Below, piece by piece: positions 1 to 6,430 of a stretch of DNA of 32,671 nt. Position numbers and translations under genes: made by a program. Source of the DNA: Lachnospiraceae bacterium (GTDB taxonomy: Bacteria > Bacillota > Clostridia > Lachnospirales > Lachnospiraceae); contig CAAGPW010000018.1 of the NCBI GenBank assembly GCA_900771955.1, forward strand, positions 1-32,671, read 5' to 3'. Position 1 is the stretch's first letter. Every line of letters starts with the position of its first letter. A model generated the notes under the pieces. That model had not been told where the DNA came from. It was given only the letters and a program-made list of their open reading frames with translations, and ran no database searches.

Positions 1-4
1 CGCA

Positions 5-69
5 GCGCGCGGAGACGAAGTTATAGCTACGCTATCCGCTTGCGCGCGAAAGTGTGCGAAGCACACTTT
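5..69. repeat. Two adjacent hairpins, probable intergenic repeat element
   Basis: Positions 49-57 and 61-69 form a perfect 9-bp inverted repeat with a 3-nt loop (AAAGTGTGC / GCACACTTT). Just upstream, GCGCGC at 5-10 can pair with GCGCGC at 42-47 and encloses an inner ATAGC/GCTAT stem (23-27, 31-35). The element is cut by the window edge. It could be a terminator of the preceding gene or a member of a dispersed intergenic repeat family; a genome-wide copy count would be needed to decide. No manganese-riboswitch signature was seen here. Confidence 0.45.
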
Positions 70-152
70 GTTCCAGATTTTGGGTTATGGCAAATGTGTA
101 TGGACACATCTTTTGTACTTCAGAGAGAAAAAATGAAATGAGGGTGAATCTT

Positions 153-734
153 ATGGCATTATTTATTGAATTGTTTTTAATGGGTATCGGGCTGTCGATG
201 GATGCGTTTGCGGTGTCCGTCTGTAAGGGCCTGGGAATGGTAAAGGTGAATAAGAAACAGACGGTGACGATCGGTCTGTTTTTTGGCGGATTTCAGGCGC
301 TGATGCCGTTCCTGGGGTGGGTACTTGGTAAACAGTTTGAACATTATATCAAGAGTGTTGACCACTGGGTTGCTTTTATCCTGCTGGGATTTATCGGTGG
401 GAAAATGATGGTTGAATCCTTGAAAAAAGAGGAAGACGGGGTTGTAAAAAAAGAGGATATGCCGTTAAATATAAAAGAGATGTTTGTACTTGCGGTAGCG
501 ACAAGTATTGATGCACTGGCAGTCGGAATCACTTTTGCATTTCTTGGGACACCGATCGTGGAAGCAATCACGATCATTGGATGCACAACGTTTGTGATCT
601 CCATAGGTGGTGTTTATATCGGAAATTTTTTTGGAAGCAAATACAAAAACAAGGCAGAATTTGTCGGCGGACTGATCCTTGTGCTGCTCGGACTTAAGAT
701 CCTGCTTGAGCATCTTGGTATTCTTGCTTTTTAA
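153..734 (+). CDS. mntP: MntP-like manganese efflux pump
   Basis: This 193-residue polytopic membrane protein matches the MntP (DUF204/YebN) family, which exports Mn(II) and normally has about 190 residues and six membrane helices. The two family half-repeats are visible: GLSMDAFAVSVCKGL near the N-terminus and ATSIDALAVGITFAFLG in the second half, each with the conserved Asp. An in-frame ATG lies further upstream (54), but the start at 153 is preferred because GAGGGTG at 140-146 is a well-spaced ribosome binding site and the protein then begins directly with its first membrane helix. The next gene, a cation antiporter, follows after 75 bp on the same strand, so the two may be co-transcribed. 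I see no yybP-ykoY riboswitch in the short upstream sequence available. The family call is firm; the substrate is inferred from the family. Confidence 0.9.
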   Translation: MALFIELFLMGIGLSMDAFAVSVCKGLGMVKVNKKQTVTIGLFFGGFQALMPFLGWVLGKQFEHYIKSVDHWVAFILLGFIGGKMMVESLKKEEDGVVKKEDMPLNIKEMFVLAVATSIDALAVGITFAFLGTPIVEAITIIGCTTFVISIGGVYIGNFFGSKYKNKAEFVGGLILVLLGLKILLEHLGILAF

Positions 735-809
735 AGACAGGAATTTTTCAGTTTCATCTGTTTTAAGAGAAAGAAGCAGCAGAACAAAAGACAAAAAAGG
801 AGATTTGGA

Positions 810-1790
810 ATGAGAGAATTGATCGTGGCAATTATCACATTGATCGTAGGTTTTATTTTTCTGATAAAAGGGGCAGACTTTTTTGTAGATGGAAGTGCGA
901 GCGTGGCGAAGCGCTTAAGAGTGCCATCCATCATTATCGGCATGACGGTAGTGGCCATGGGAACCAGTCTGCCGGAATGTGCGGTCAGCGTTACGGCATC
1001 CATTACCAATAACAATTCACTTGCAGTCAGTAATGCAGTTGGTTCAAATATTTTTAATCTGATGGTCGTTTGCGGAATCTGTGCACTGTTTACACCATTG
1101 GCTGTGCAGAAGGATACCTTAAAAAGAGATCTTCCTTTTTCAATCGTGGTGGCGGCACTTCTGCTTGTGCTCGGGTATTTTGGAAAGGCACTTGGACGAC
1201 TGGACGGCGTGATCCTTTTAGCGGTATTTGTGGTATTTCTGGTGATCATGGTAAAATCAGCGTTAAAAGCCAGAAAAGAAGGGGAAAGTTTTGAAACGGA
1301 GCTGGAAGAGGAAGATGAGGAGATCGGGGAGGAAGTAAAGATTCTTCCGATCTGGAAATGCGTGGTATTTATTGTTGGCGGTGCCATTGCCATTGCCATC
1401 GGGGGTGATGCGGTGGTAAACGGTGCGTCTGTTGTCGCGGCCCAATTTGGACTAAGTCAGACGCTGATCGGTCTTACGATCGTATCCGTTGGAACGTCAT
1501 TACCGGAGCTTGTGACCTCGATCGTGGCAGCGCGTAAGAATGAAGTGGATATGGCGCTTGGAAATGTGATCGGCTCCAATATCTTTAATATTCTGTTCGT
1601 ACTCGGAATCGCGGCTGCGATAAGTCCGATCCAGTTTATTACAGAGAACATGATCGACATCGTGCTGCTTATTTTCATGAGCCTGGAAGTTTGTTTTTTT
1701 GCACAGAGCAGGAAAAAACTGACACGGGGCGAGGGTATCGTGATGCTGCTTGTCTACGCAGTTTACATGGTGTATATCTGCAGACGTTAG
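810..1790 (+). CDS. Calcium/sodium antiporter of the CaCA family (YrbG-like)
   Basis: This 326-residue integral membrane protein has the inverted double alpha-repeat of the K+-independent Na+/Ca2+ exchanger family. The first repeat contains GTSLPECAVSVTASI and the second GTSLPELVTSIVAA; each is followed by a GSNIFN motif (NAVGSNIFNL and NVIGSNIFNI). The acidic residues in these repeats bind the cation in known members. An acidic loop rich in Glu (about residues 155-170) separates the halves. Length is typical of YrbG. An AAAGGAGA ribosome binding site precedes the ATG. The exact ion pair exchanged (Ca2+/Na+ or Ca2+/H+) cannot be read from sequence. It sits downstream of mntP, forming a small cation-efflux cluster. 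Confidence 0.88.
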   Translation: MRELIVAIITLIVGFIFLIKGADFFVDGSASVAKRLRVPSIIIGMTVVAMGTSLPECAVSVTASITNNNSLAVSNAVGSNIFNLMVVCGICALFTPLAVQKDTLKRDLPFSIVVAALLLVLGYFGKALGRLDGVILLAVFVVFLVIMVKSALKARKEGESFETELEEEDEEIGEEVKILPIWKCVVFIVGGAIAIAIGGDAVVNGASVVAAQFGLSQTLIGLTIVSVGTSLPELVTSIVAARKNEVDMALGNVIGSNIFNILFVLGIAAAISPIQFITENMIDIVLLIFMSLEVCFFAQSRKKLTRGEGIVMLLVYAVYMVYICRR

Positions 1791-1838
1791 GGGCGCAGGT
1801 AAAGTGCAAGTTAAAGGCGCATGTGAAGTGCACGATGA

Positions 1839-1867
1839 TTGAAAAATGCAGTTAAAGAGATTATAAT
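1839..1867 (+). promoter_or_regulatory. Sigma-A-type promoter for the zinc-ribbon gene
   Basis: TTGAAA at 1839-1844 and a perfect TATAAT at 1862-1867 are separated by 17 bp, the ideal housekeeping spacing. The start codon of the zinc-ribbon gene lies 45 bp downstream of the -10 box. Just upstream, two imperfect 17-bp direct repeats (1792-1808 and 1816-1832, 15 of 17 identical) flank the promoter and might bind a regulator. Confidence 0.75.
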
Positions 1868-1911
1868 AAAAAGACAAAAAATATATGGAACAGGTAAAGG
1901 AGAGATGCTGG

Positions 1912-2277
1912 ATGGAACTTTTTGAAAAAATCGGTGATACAATTGTAAGTGCCGGAAAAGATGTTACAGAGAAGGCGAAAGAACTTTCAAGTGTGGCAAA
2001 GTTAAAAATGGATATCCGTTCCAAGGAAGATTTTGTGGAAAAACAGTATGCACTGATCGGAAAGAAATACTACGAAGCACATAAGGATGATGATATTTTA
2101 GATTATGAAGAGTGCAGTGTCATCGAAGAAGCGCTGCAGACGATCGCGGATATGAAGACACAGCTTATGAATTTAAAGGGAGCAAAAAAATGTCCGAACT
2201 GCGGGGAAGAGGTTGCAGAAGGAGCAAGCTTCTGTGCAAACTGTGGAGCAAAGCTGGACGATTTCTTTGAAGAATAA
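1912..2277 (+). CDS. Small protein with C-terminal double-CxxC zinc ribbon
   Basis: This 121-residue soluble protein has an amphipathic, probably coiled-coil, N-terminal two-thirds rich in Lys and Glu (starting MELFEKIGDTIVSAGKDVTE), and ends in a zinc ribbon with the pattern CPNCGEEV...CANCG (roughly residues 100-115). Proteins of this shape are common in Clostridia and are annotated only as zinc-ribbon domain proteins; no enzymatic residues are seen. The start at 1912 is chosen because AAAGGAGA (1896-1903) is correctly spaced to it, whereas an upstream in-frame ATG at 1885 has no such site. It has its own strong promoter and is followed by the metG leader, so it is probably monocistronic. 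Function unknown. Confidence 0.8.
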   Translation: MELFEKIGDTIVSAGKDVTEKAKELSSVAKLKMDIRSKEDFVEKQYALIGKKYYEAHKDDDILDYEECSVIEEALQTIADMKTQLMNLKGAKKCPNCGEEVAEGASFCANCGAKLDDFFEE

Positions 2278-2300
2278 GCCGGTTTATGTGTACCTTGAAG

Positions 2301-2329
2301 TTGACAAGGGAAAAATACTGTGATAGTTT
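2301..2329 (+). promoter_or_regulatory. Probable promoter of the metG T-box leader
   Basis: A perfect -35 hexamer TTGACA (2301-2306) is followed, after 17 bp, by the weaker -10 candidate TAGTTT (2324-2329). Transcription would start around 2336, just before the conserved start of T-box stem I. The -10 is poor, so the exact element could be shifted. Confidence 0.5.
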
Positions 2330-2357
2330 TAATAAAGTAAGCGTAAACACACAGAAA

Positions 2358-2587
2358 AAGAGAGTACATTTGCGGAAATGGTACAGAGAGTCCCGGATTG
2401 CTGAGAGCGGGATATACGGAAGCAGATGGAAGATGGCTTTGGAGTGGCAGGGCTGAACCGGAGAAGAAAAACGGATAAGTTCTGACAGGACCGCCTGTTA
2501 TAGCGGGAAGTATCGCATCTGAAAAAGAAGCTGTACTTGATGAGGCTCTTTACCGCAAGGAAAGAGTAAAGTGAAGTGGTAACACGG
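2358..2587 (+). promoter_or_regulatory. T-box leader, methionine-tRNA responsive
   Basis: The 5' leader of metG has the landmarks of a T-box riboswitch. The AAAGAGAGTA-like stem I start is at about 2357-2366. A GNTG-type distal loop (TTGCTGAGA) is enclosed by a TCCCG/CGGGA stem near 2391-2412. The T-box sequence GAAGTGGTAACACGG lies at 2573-2587. The TGGT bulge in it would pair with the ACCA acceptor end of an uncharged tRNA with discriminator A. The likely specifier codon is ATG at 2433-2435 (alternative ATG at 2426-2428), which fits the downstream methionyl-tRNA synthetase. Uncharged tRNA-Met would stabilise an antiterminator and allow transcription past the terminator at 2594-2636. Covariance-model scoring has not been done. 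Confidence 0.88.
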
Positions 2588-2593
2588 ATAACT

Positions 2594-2636
2594 CCGTCTT
2601 CATTTCCGGCTAAGCCGGAAGTGGAGACGGTTTTTT
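2594..2636 (+). terminator. T-box leader terminator
   Basis: A 17-bp stem (2594-2610 with 2614-2630; two G-T wobbles), a TAA loop and six T residues form a strong intrinsic terminator. It directly follows the T-box sequence, so the left arm can be sequestered by the alternative antiterminator. Confidence 0.92.
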
Positions 2637-2765
2637 GTCATGGCGACGAGGAAAATGGACGCCGTGCCTGCACGAGCATACATTTGACGACCGCTGATCA
2701 GAGCGGGATGCGGAACACATACCGTCTCTGTCATGGCGATGAGGAAAATAAGCGCTGTGTTTGCA
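2636..2765 (+). repeat. Imperfect 37-bp direct repeat between T-box terminator and metG
   Basis: The segment 2636-2672 recurs at 2729-2765 with 30 of 37 bases identical, at an offset of 93 bp. It fills the unusually long stretch (about 156 bp) between the terminator and the metG start. In addition, GAGACGGT at 2624-2631, the 3' end of the terminator arm, is perfectly complementary to ACCGTCTC at 2721-2728, so a competing long-range helix is possible. No gene is supported here. Confidence 0.6.
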
Positions 2766-2792
2766 TGAATTAACAGGAAAAGGAGAAAACAG

Positions 2793-4754
2793 ATGGCAGA
2801 CAAGGGAAAATTTTATATGACAACTGCAATTGCATATGCATCCGGAAAGCCGCACATCGGAAATACTTACGAGATCGTGCTGGCAGATGCGATTGCGCGC
2901 TACAAAAGACAGGAGGGCTATGATGTCTATTTCCAGACGGGAACAGATGAACATGGCCAGAAGATTGAGTTAAAGGCGGAAGAGGCAGGGATCTCACCGA
3001 AGGAATATGTGGATCAGGTATCCACGGAAGTAAAAAAAATCTGGGATCTGATGAACGCATCCTATGATAATTTTATTCGCACCACGGATGAAGATCACAA
3101 GAAGCAGGTGCAGAAGATCTTTAAAAAGCTTTACGATCAGGGTGATATTTATAAGGGATCTTATGAAGGACTGTACTGTACGCCGTGTGAATCTTTCTGG
3201 ACAGAATCCCAGCTTGTGGATGGAAAATGCCCGGACTGCGGACGTGAGGTAAAGCCGGCAAAGGAAGAGGCGTATTTCTTTAAGATGAGCAAGTATGCGG
3301 ATCGTCTGATCGAGCATATCAATACACATCCGGAGTTTATACAGCCGGTTTCCAGAAAAAATGAGATGATGAACAACTTCCTGCTTCCGGGACTGCAGGA
3401 CTTGTGTGTATCGAGAACTTCCTTTAAATGGGGAATTCCGGTGGATTTTGATCCAAAACATGTGGTTTATGTATGGCTGGATGCGCTGACAAACTATATT
3501 ACCAAGATCGGATATGATGCAGACGGTAATTCTTCCGAGCTGTTTAATAAGAACTGGCCTGCAGATTTACATCTGATCGGAAAGGATATCATCCGTTTCC
3601 ATACGATCTACTGGCCGATCTTTTTGATGGCGCTTGATCTTCCGCTTCCCAAGCAGGTATTCGGACATCCGTGGCTGTTACTTGGAGATGGAAAGATGAG
3701 CAAGTCCAAGGGAAATGTGCTGTATGCAGATGAACTGGTGGATTTCTTCGGTGTAGATGCAGTCCGTTATTTTGTATTGCATGAGATGCCGTTTGAAAAT
3801 GACGGTGTGATCACATGGGATCTTTTGGTGGAACGCATCAACTCCGATCTGGCAAATACACTTGGAAATCTTGTAAACCGTACCATCTCTATGAGCAATA
3901 AATATTTTGATGGTGTGGTAACGGATACGAAAGCAGCAGAAGCGGTAGATGAGGACTTAAAGAAAGTAGCGACAGAGACTGTTGGCAAGGTAGAAAAGAA
4001 GATGGCGGATCTTCGTGTAGCCGATGCGATCACGGAAATCTTCAATCTCTTTAAGCGCTGCAATAAATATATTGACGAGACAACACCGTGGATCCTTGCA
4101 AAGGATGAGGCAACAAAGCCACGTCTGGCAACCGTTTTATACAACCTGGTAGAGAGCATTAACATCGGTGCGACACTGTTAAAGAGCTTTATGCCGGACA
4201 CAGCGGAAAAGATCTTCGCCCAGTTAAATACAAAGGAGATTCCGTTTGATGAATTAAATACATTTGGACATTATGTGAGTGGAACCAAAGTGACGGAAAC
4301 ACCGGAAATCCTCTTTGCACGTCTGGATATTGCGGAAGTTATGAAGAAAGTGGAAGAACTACATCCGAAGAAAGAGGAGACTGAAGAAGCTGCAGATGGA
4401 GAAGCCGGAATAGATATTGAGGCAAAGCCGGAGATCACGTTTGAGGATTTTGAAAAGCTGCAGTTCCAGATCGGTGAAGTTATCGCGTGCGAGGCAGTTC
4501 CAAAGTCCAAAAAACTGCTCTGCTCGAAGGTGAAGATCGGAAGCAGCGTAAAGCAGATCGTTTCCGGTATTCATAAGTATTACACACCGGAAGAGATGGT
4601 GGGCAAAAAGGTTATGGTATTAGTAAACTTAAAACCGGCAAAACTGGCAGGGGTTCTATCAGAAGGAATGCTGTTGTGCGCAGAGGATGCAGACGGAAAT
4701 CTGGCGCTTATGACAGCGGAGAAGCCTATGCCGTCAGGAGCGGAAATTGCATAG
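2793..4754 (+). CDS. metG: Methionyl-tRNA synthetase with C-terminal tRNA-binding domain
   Basis: This 653-residue cytoplasmic class I synthetase charges tRNA-Met with methionine using ATP. The HIGH-like motif HIGN begins at residue 21 and the KMSKS loop is at 301-305. A zinc knuckle is formed by C129, C132, C146 and C149 in the connective-peptide insertion. The anticodon-binding helical domain fills the middle. Residues from about 545 to the end form an EMAP-II/Trbp111-like OB-fold domain (for example QFQIGEVIACEAVPKSKKL and GVLSEGMLLCAED), which dimerises the enzyme in related bacteria. Length is typical of the long bacterial form. The AAAGGAG site at 2779-2785 sets the start. Expression is controlled by the methionine T-box just upstream. 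Its stop codon overlaps the start of tatD by 8 bp, so both genes share the same regulation. Confidence 0.97.
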   Translation: MADKGKFYMTTAIAYASGKPHIGNTYEIVLADAIARYKRQEGYDVYFQTGTDEHGQKIELKAEEAGISPKEYVDQVSTEVKKIWDLMNASYDNFIRTTDEDHKKQVQKIFKKLYDQGDIYKGSYEGLYCTPCESFWTESQLVDGKCPDCGREVKPAKEEAYFFKMSKYADRLIEHINTHPEFIQPVSRKNEMMNNFLLPGLQDLCVSRTSFKWGIPVDFDPKHVVYVWLDALTNYITKIGYDADGNSSELFNKNWPADLHLIGKDIIRFHTIYWPIFLMALDLPLPKQVFGHPWLLLGDGKMSKSKGNVLYADELVDFFGVDAVRYFVLHEMPFENDGVITWDLLVERINSDLANTLGNLVNRTISMSNKYFDGVVTDTKAAEAVDEDLKKVATETVGKVEKKMADLRVADAITEIFNLFKRCNKYIDETTPWILAKDEATKPRLATVLYNLVESINIGATLLKSFMPDTAEKIFAQLNTKEIPFDELNTFGHYVSGTKVTETPEILFARLDIAEVMKKVEELHPKKEETEEAADGEAGIDIEAKPEITFEDFEKLQFQIGEVIACEAVPKSKKLLCSKVKIGSSVKQIVSGIHKYYTPEEMVGKKVMVLVNLKPAKLAGVLSEGMLLCAEDADGNLALMTAEKPMPSGAEIA

Positions 4755-5532
4755 CAGGATATTTGAGACACATGCACATTATGAGGATGAAAAATATGAT
4801 ACGGACCGGGAAGCGCTTATCGCTTCCCTTCCGGAGCATAATATTGAATATGTGATCAATGTCGGTTCGAGTTTAGAGACGACACAAAAGAGCATTGCCC
4901 TTGCGGAACAATATGATTTTATCTATGCGGCAGTGGGGGTACATCCGAGTGATGTGGCAGAGTTAAATGAAGAAAATTTTAAGGAATTAGAGCAGGCTGC
5001 GGATTTTAAAAAGACGGTGGCGATCGGAGAGATCGGGCTGGATTATTACTGGGATAATGAGCAGGAGGTGCAGGAAAACCAGCGCTTCTGGTTCAGACGT
5101 CAGCTTGCATTGGCGAAAGAAAAAGATCTTCCGGTCATCATTCATTCCAGAGATGCGGCGGAGGATACCATGCAGATCTTAAAAGAAACGCCTATGCGTG
5201 AAGAACCCGGTGTGATCCACTGTTATTCCTATTCGGTAGAGATGGCACGTGAATTTGTAAAAATGGGCTATTATATCGGAGTCGGAGGCGTGGTGACTTT
5301 TAAAAATGCGAAGAAATTAAGAGCGGTTGTGGAGGAAGTTCCGTTAACGCGGATTCTGCTTGAGACAGACTGTCCGTATATGGCACCGGAACCCCATCGG
5401 GGAGAGCGCAATTGTTCACTCTTTATTCCACATATTGTAGAAAAAATTGCGGAAATCAGAAATATTTCAACAGAAGAAGTATTACAGACAACCAATGCAA
5501 ATGCAAAAAAGCTGTTTGCACGTGTAAATTAA
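4747..5532 (+). CDS. tatD: TatD-family metal-dependent hydrolase/deoxyribonuclease
   Basis: This 261-residue protein has the TatD/YcfH TIM-barrel signature: ETHAHYE near the N-terminus (metal-binding His9 and His11), GEIGLDYYW, IHSRDA, HCYS, and ETDCPYMAP near the C-terminus. Family members are 3'-5' DNA nucleases or related phosphodiesterases. The start is a TTG at 4747 inside the end of metG, supported by AGGAG at 4736-4740. The first downstream ATG would remove the catalytic histidines, so the TTG start is needed. The metG-tatD arrangement is common in Firmicutes. It is translationally coupled to metG, and therefore methionine-T-box controlled. A bidirectional terminator follows. Confidence 0.93.
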   Translation: MHSRIFETHAHYEDEKYDTDREALIASLPEHNIEYVINVGSSLETTQKSIALAEQYDFIYAAVGVHPSDVAELNEENFKELEQAADFKKTVAIGEIGLDYYWDNEQEVQENQRFWFRRQLALAKEKDLPVIIHSRDAAEDTMQILKETPMREEPGVIHCYSYSVEMAREFVKMGYYIGVGGVVTFKNAKKLRAVVEEVPLTRILLETDCPYMAPEPHRGERNCSLFIPHIVEKIAEIRNISTEEVLQTTNANAKKLFARVN

Positions 5533-5540
5533 AAATACCT

Positions 5541-5583
5541 GATGCGGTGGAGTTTCAGTTTTGGAATTCCACCGCATCTTTTT
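5541..5583. terminator. Bidirectional terminator between convergent tatD and the repair operon
   Basis: A 16-bp stem (5541-5556 with 5563-5578, two G-T wobbles) with a 6-nt loop is followed by a T-run on the plus strand. On the minus strand it is followed, after a short gap, by the complement of AAAAATA (5531-5537). The stop codon of the minus-strand gene (5555-5557) lies inside the hairpin, so the terminator overlaps coding sequence. Confidence 0.85.
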
Positions 5584-6367
5584 GGAAACGTTTTGGAATG
5601 TTCTGATTCTGGAGAGCAGGATTCTTTCGAGCTTCGATCGTGATACTCTCAAAGAAGCCACACCACAGTTTCTGATATTCAAGTTCTTTTGAAGAGTAAT
5701 TTCTTATCATATTCTGATCCAGTGAGGAGGCATCTGCGATCAGAAAATCGGAAATCAAAGCGCGGTGAATGAGTGCCAGTTTCCGGTTCGCGTCATAGAT
5801 CATGAAATTTTCCCCGGGCAGACAGTCGCAGAAATGGTTGCCGAGTATGGGAAGAACATCATTCTTTGGGTGGATCTCCGAGAATAAAATGCCGGAATGC
5901 AGTTCCTTAAAACGCAGAAAGCCGAGCAGATGATGAGCCTCATTTTGCACATTTCTTGACAGTTCAAACAGATAGAGAACGTAAGGATTGCCAAGGCATT
6001 CCATGATGCGCTCCGGATGTTCCATTGAGAAGGCGAGCAGCAGTGTGCGGTAGAGCGCGTCTGCCTTTGTAATGGAAAAAGAGGAGGAATGTTTCCGTCT
6101 GGAGCTGGCGGCGTAGGACTCGTCGGCCATGACAGCTTCACAGAGGATGGAGTAGTTAGAAGAACCCAACCGGCGTTTTATCGTATCGGAAACCTTTTTG
6201 CTCTTTTCGGGATCTGGGGTTACCCGGATGTATTCACAAAAAAGCTCATAGTTGTCCGGTTCTCCGGCAAAGATCCGGATATTCTTATGTCCGAGGCGGC
6301 TTGCCCAGGCATCGTAAATGGCAGTAAAAATACTGTCCGTATCATCGTTACATAAAAATACATTCAT
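5555..6367 (-). CDS. Partner protein of radical SAM DNA-repair protein (DUF4130/TIGR03915-like)
   Basis: This 270-residue protein lies directly downstream of the radical SAM gene on the minus strand, 63 bp apart. That is the usual position of the family described as a probable DNA metabolism protein linked to a radical SAM protein (TIGR03915, domain DUF4130). Visible family-like segments include LGFLRFKE, the motif HFCDCLPGENFMIYD, and DANRKLALIHR. An upstream in-frame ATG at 6400 exists, but the start at 6367 is preferred because TGAGGT precedes it at good spacing and the protein then begins MNVFLCND, as family members typically do. Relatives are sometimes fused to uracil-DNA glycosylase, which suggests a role in base-damage processing. 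The activity is not established. It is probably co-transcribed with the radical SAM gene from the LexA-box region. Confidence 0.8.
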   Translation of the reverse strand: MNVFLCNDDTDSIFTAIYDAWASRLGHKNIRIFAGEPDNYELFCEYIRVTPDPEKSKKVSDTIKRRLGSSNYSILCEAVMADESYAASSRRKHSSSFSITKADALYRTLLLAFSMEHPERIMECLGNPYVLYLFELSRNVQNEAHHLLGFLRFKELHSGILFSEIHPKNDVLPILGNHFCDCLPGENFMIYDANRKLALIHRALISDFLIADASSLDQNMIRNYSSKELEYQKLWCGFFESITIEARKNPALQNQNIPKRFQKDAVEFQN

Positions 6368-6430
6368 TGAAAATACCTCATTTTTCGGATCAGTAATCAT
6401 TATTTCAGATGACAGCGCAGACGGCAGTGT

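Noticed and set aside
1..152. A manganese (yybP-ykoY) riboswitch in front of mntP
   Set aside because: The conserved internal-loop sequences of that riboswitch are not recognisable in the 150 bases available; only hairpins are seen. The window edge may hide part of the leader.
731..1399. Long antisense open reading frame opposite the antiporter
   Set aside because: It is a low-complexity Ser/Thr-rich translation opposite a well-supported membrane protein gene, with no homology-like features.
2576..2773. Small open reading frame across the T-box terminator (with two CHGDEEN copies)
   Set aside because: It overlaps the T-box and terminator, has no ribosome binding site, and the repeat pattern comes from duplicated DNA. 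The copies differ by non-synonymous changes.
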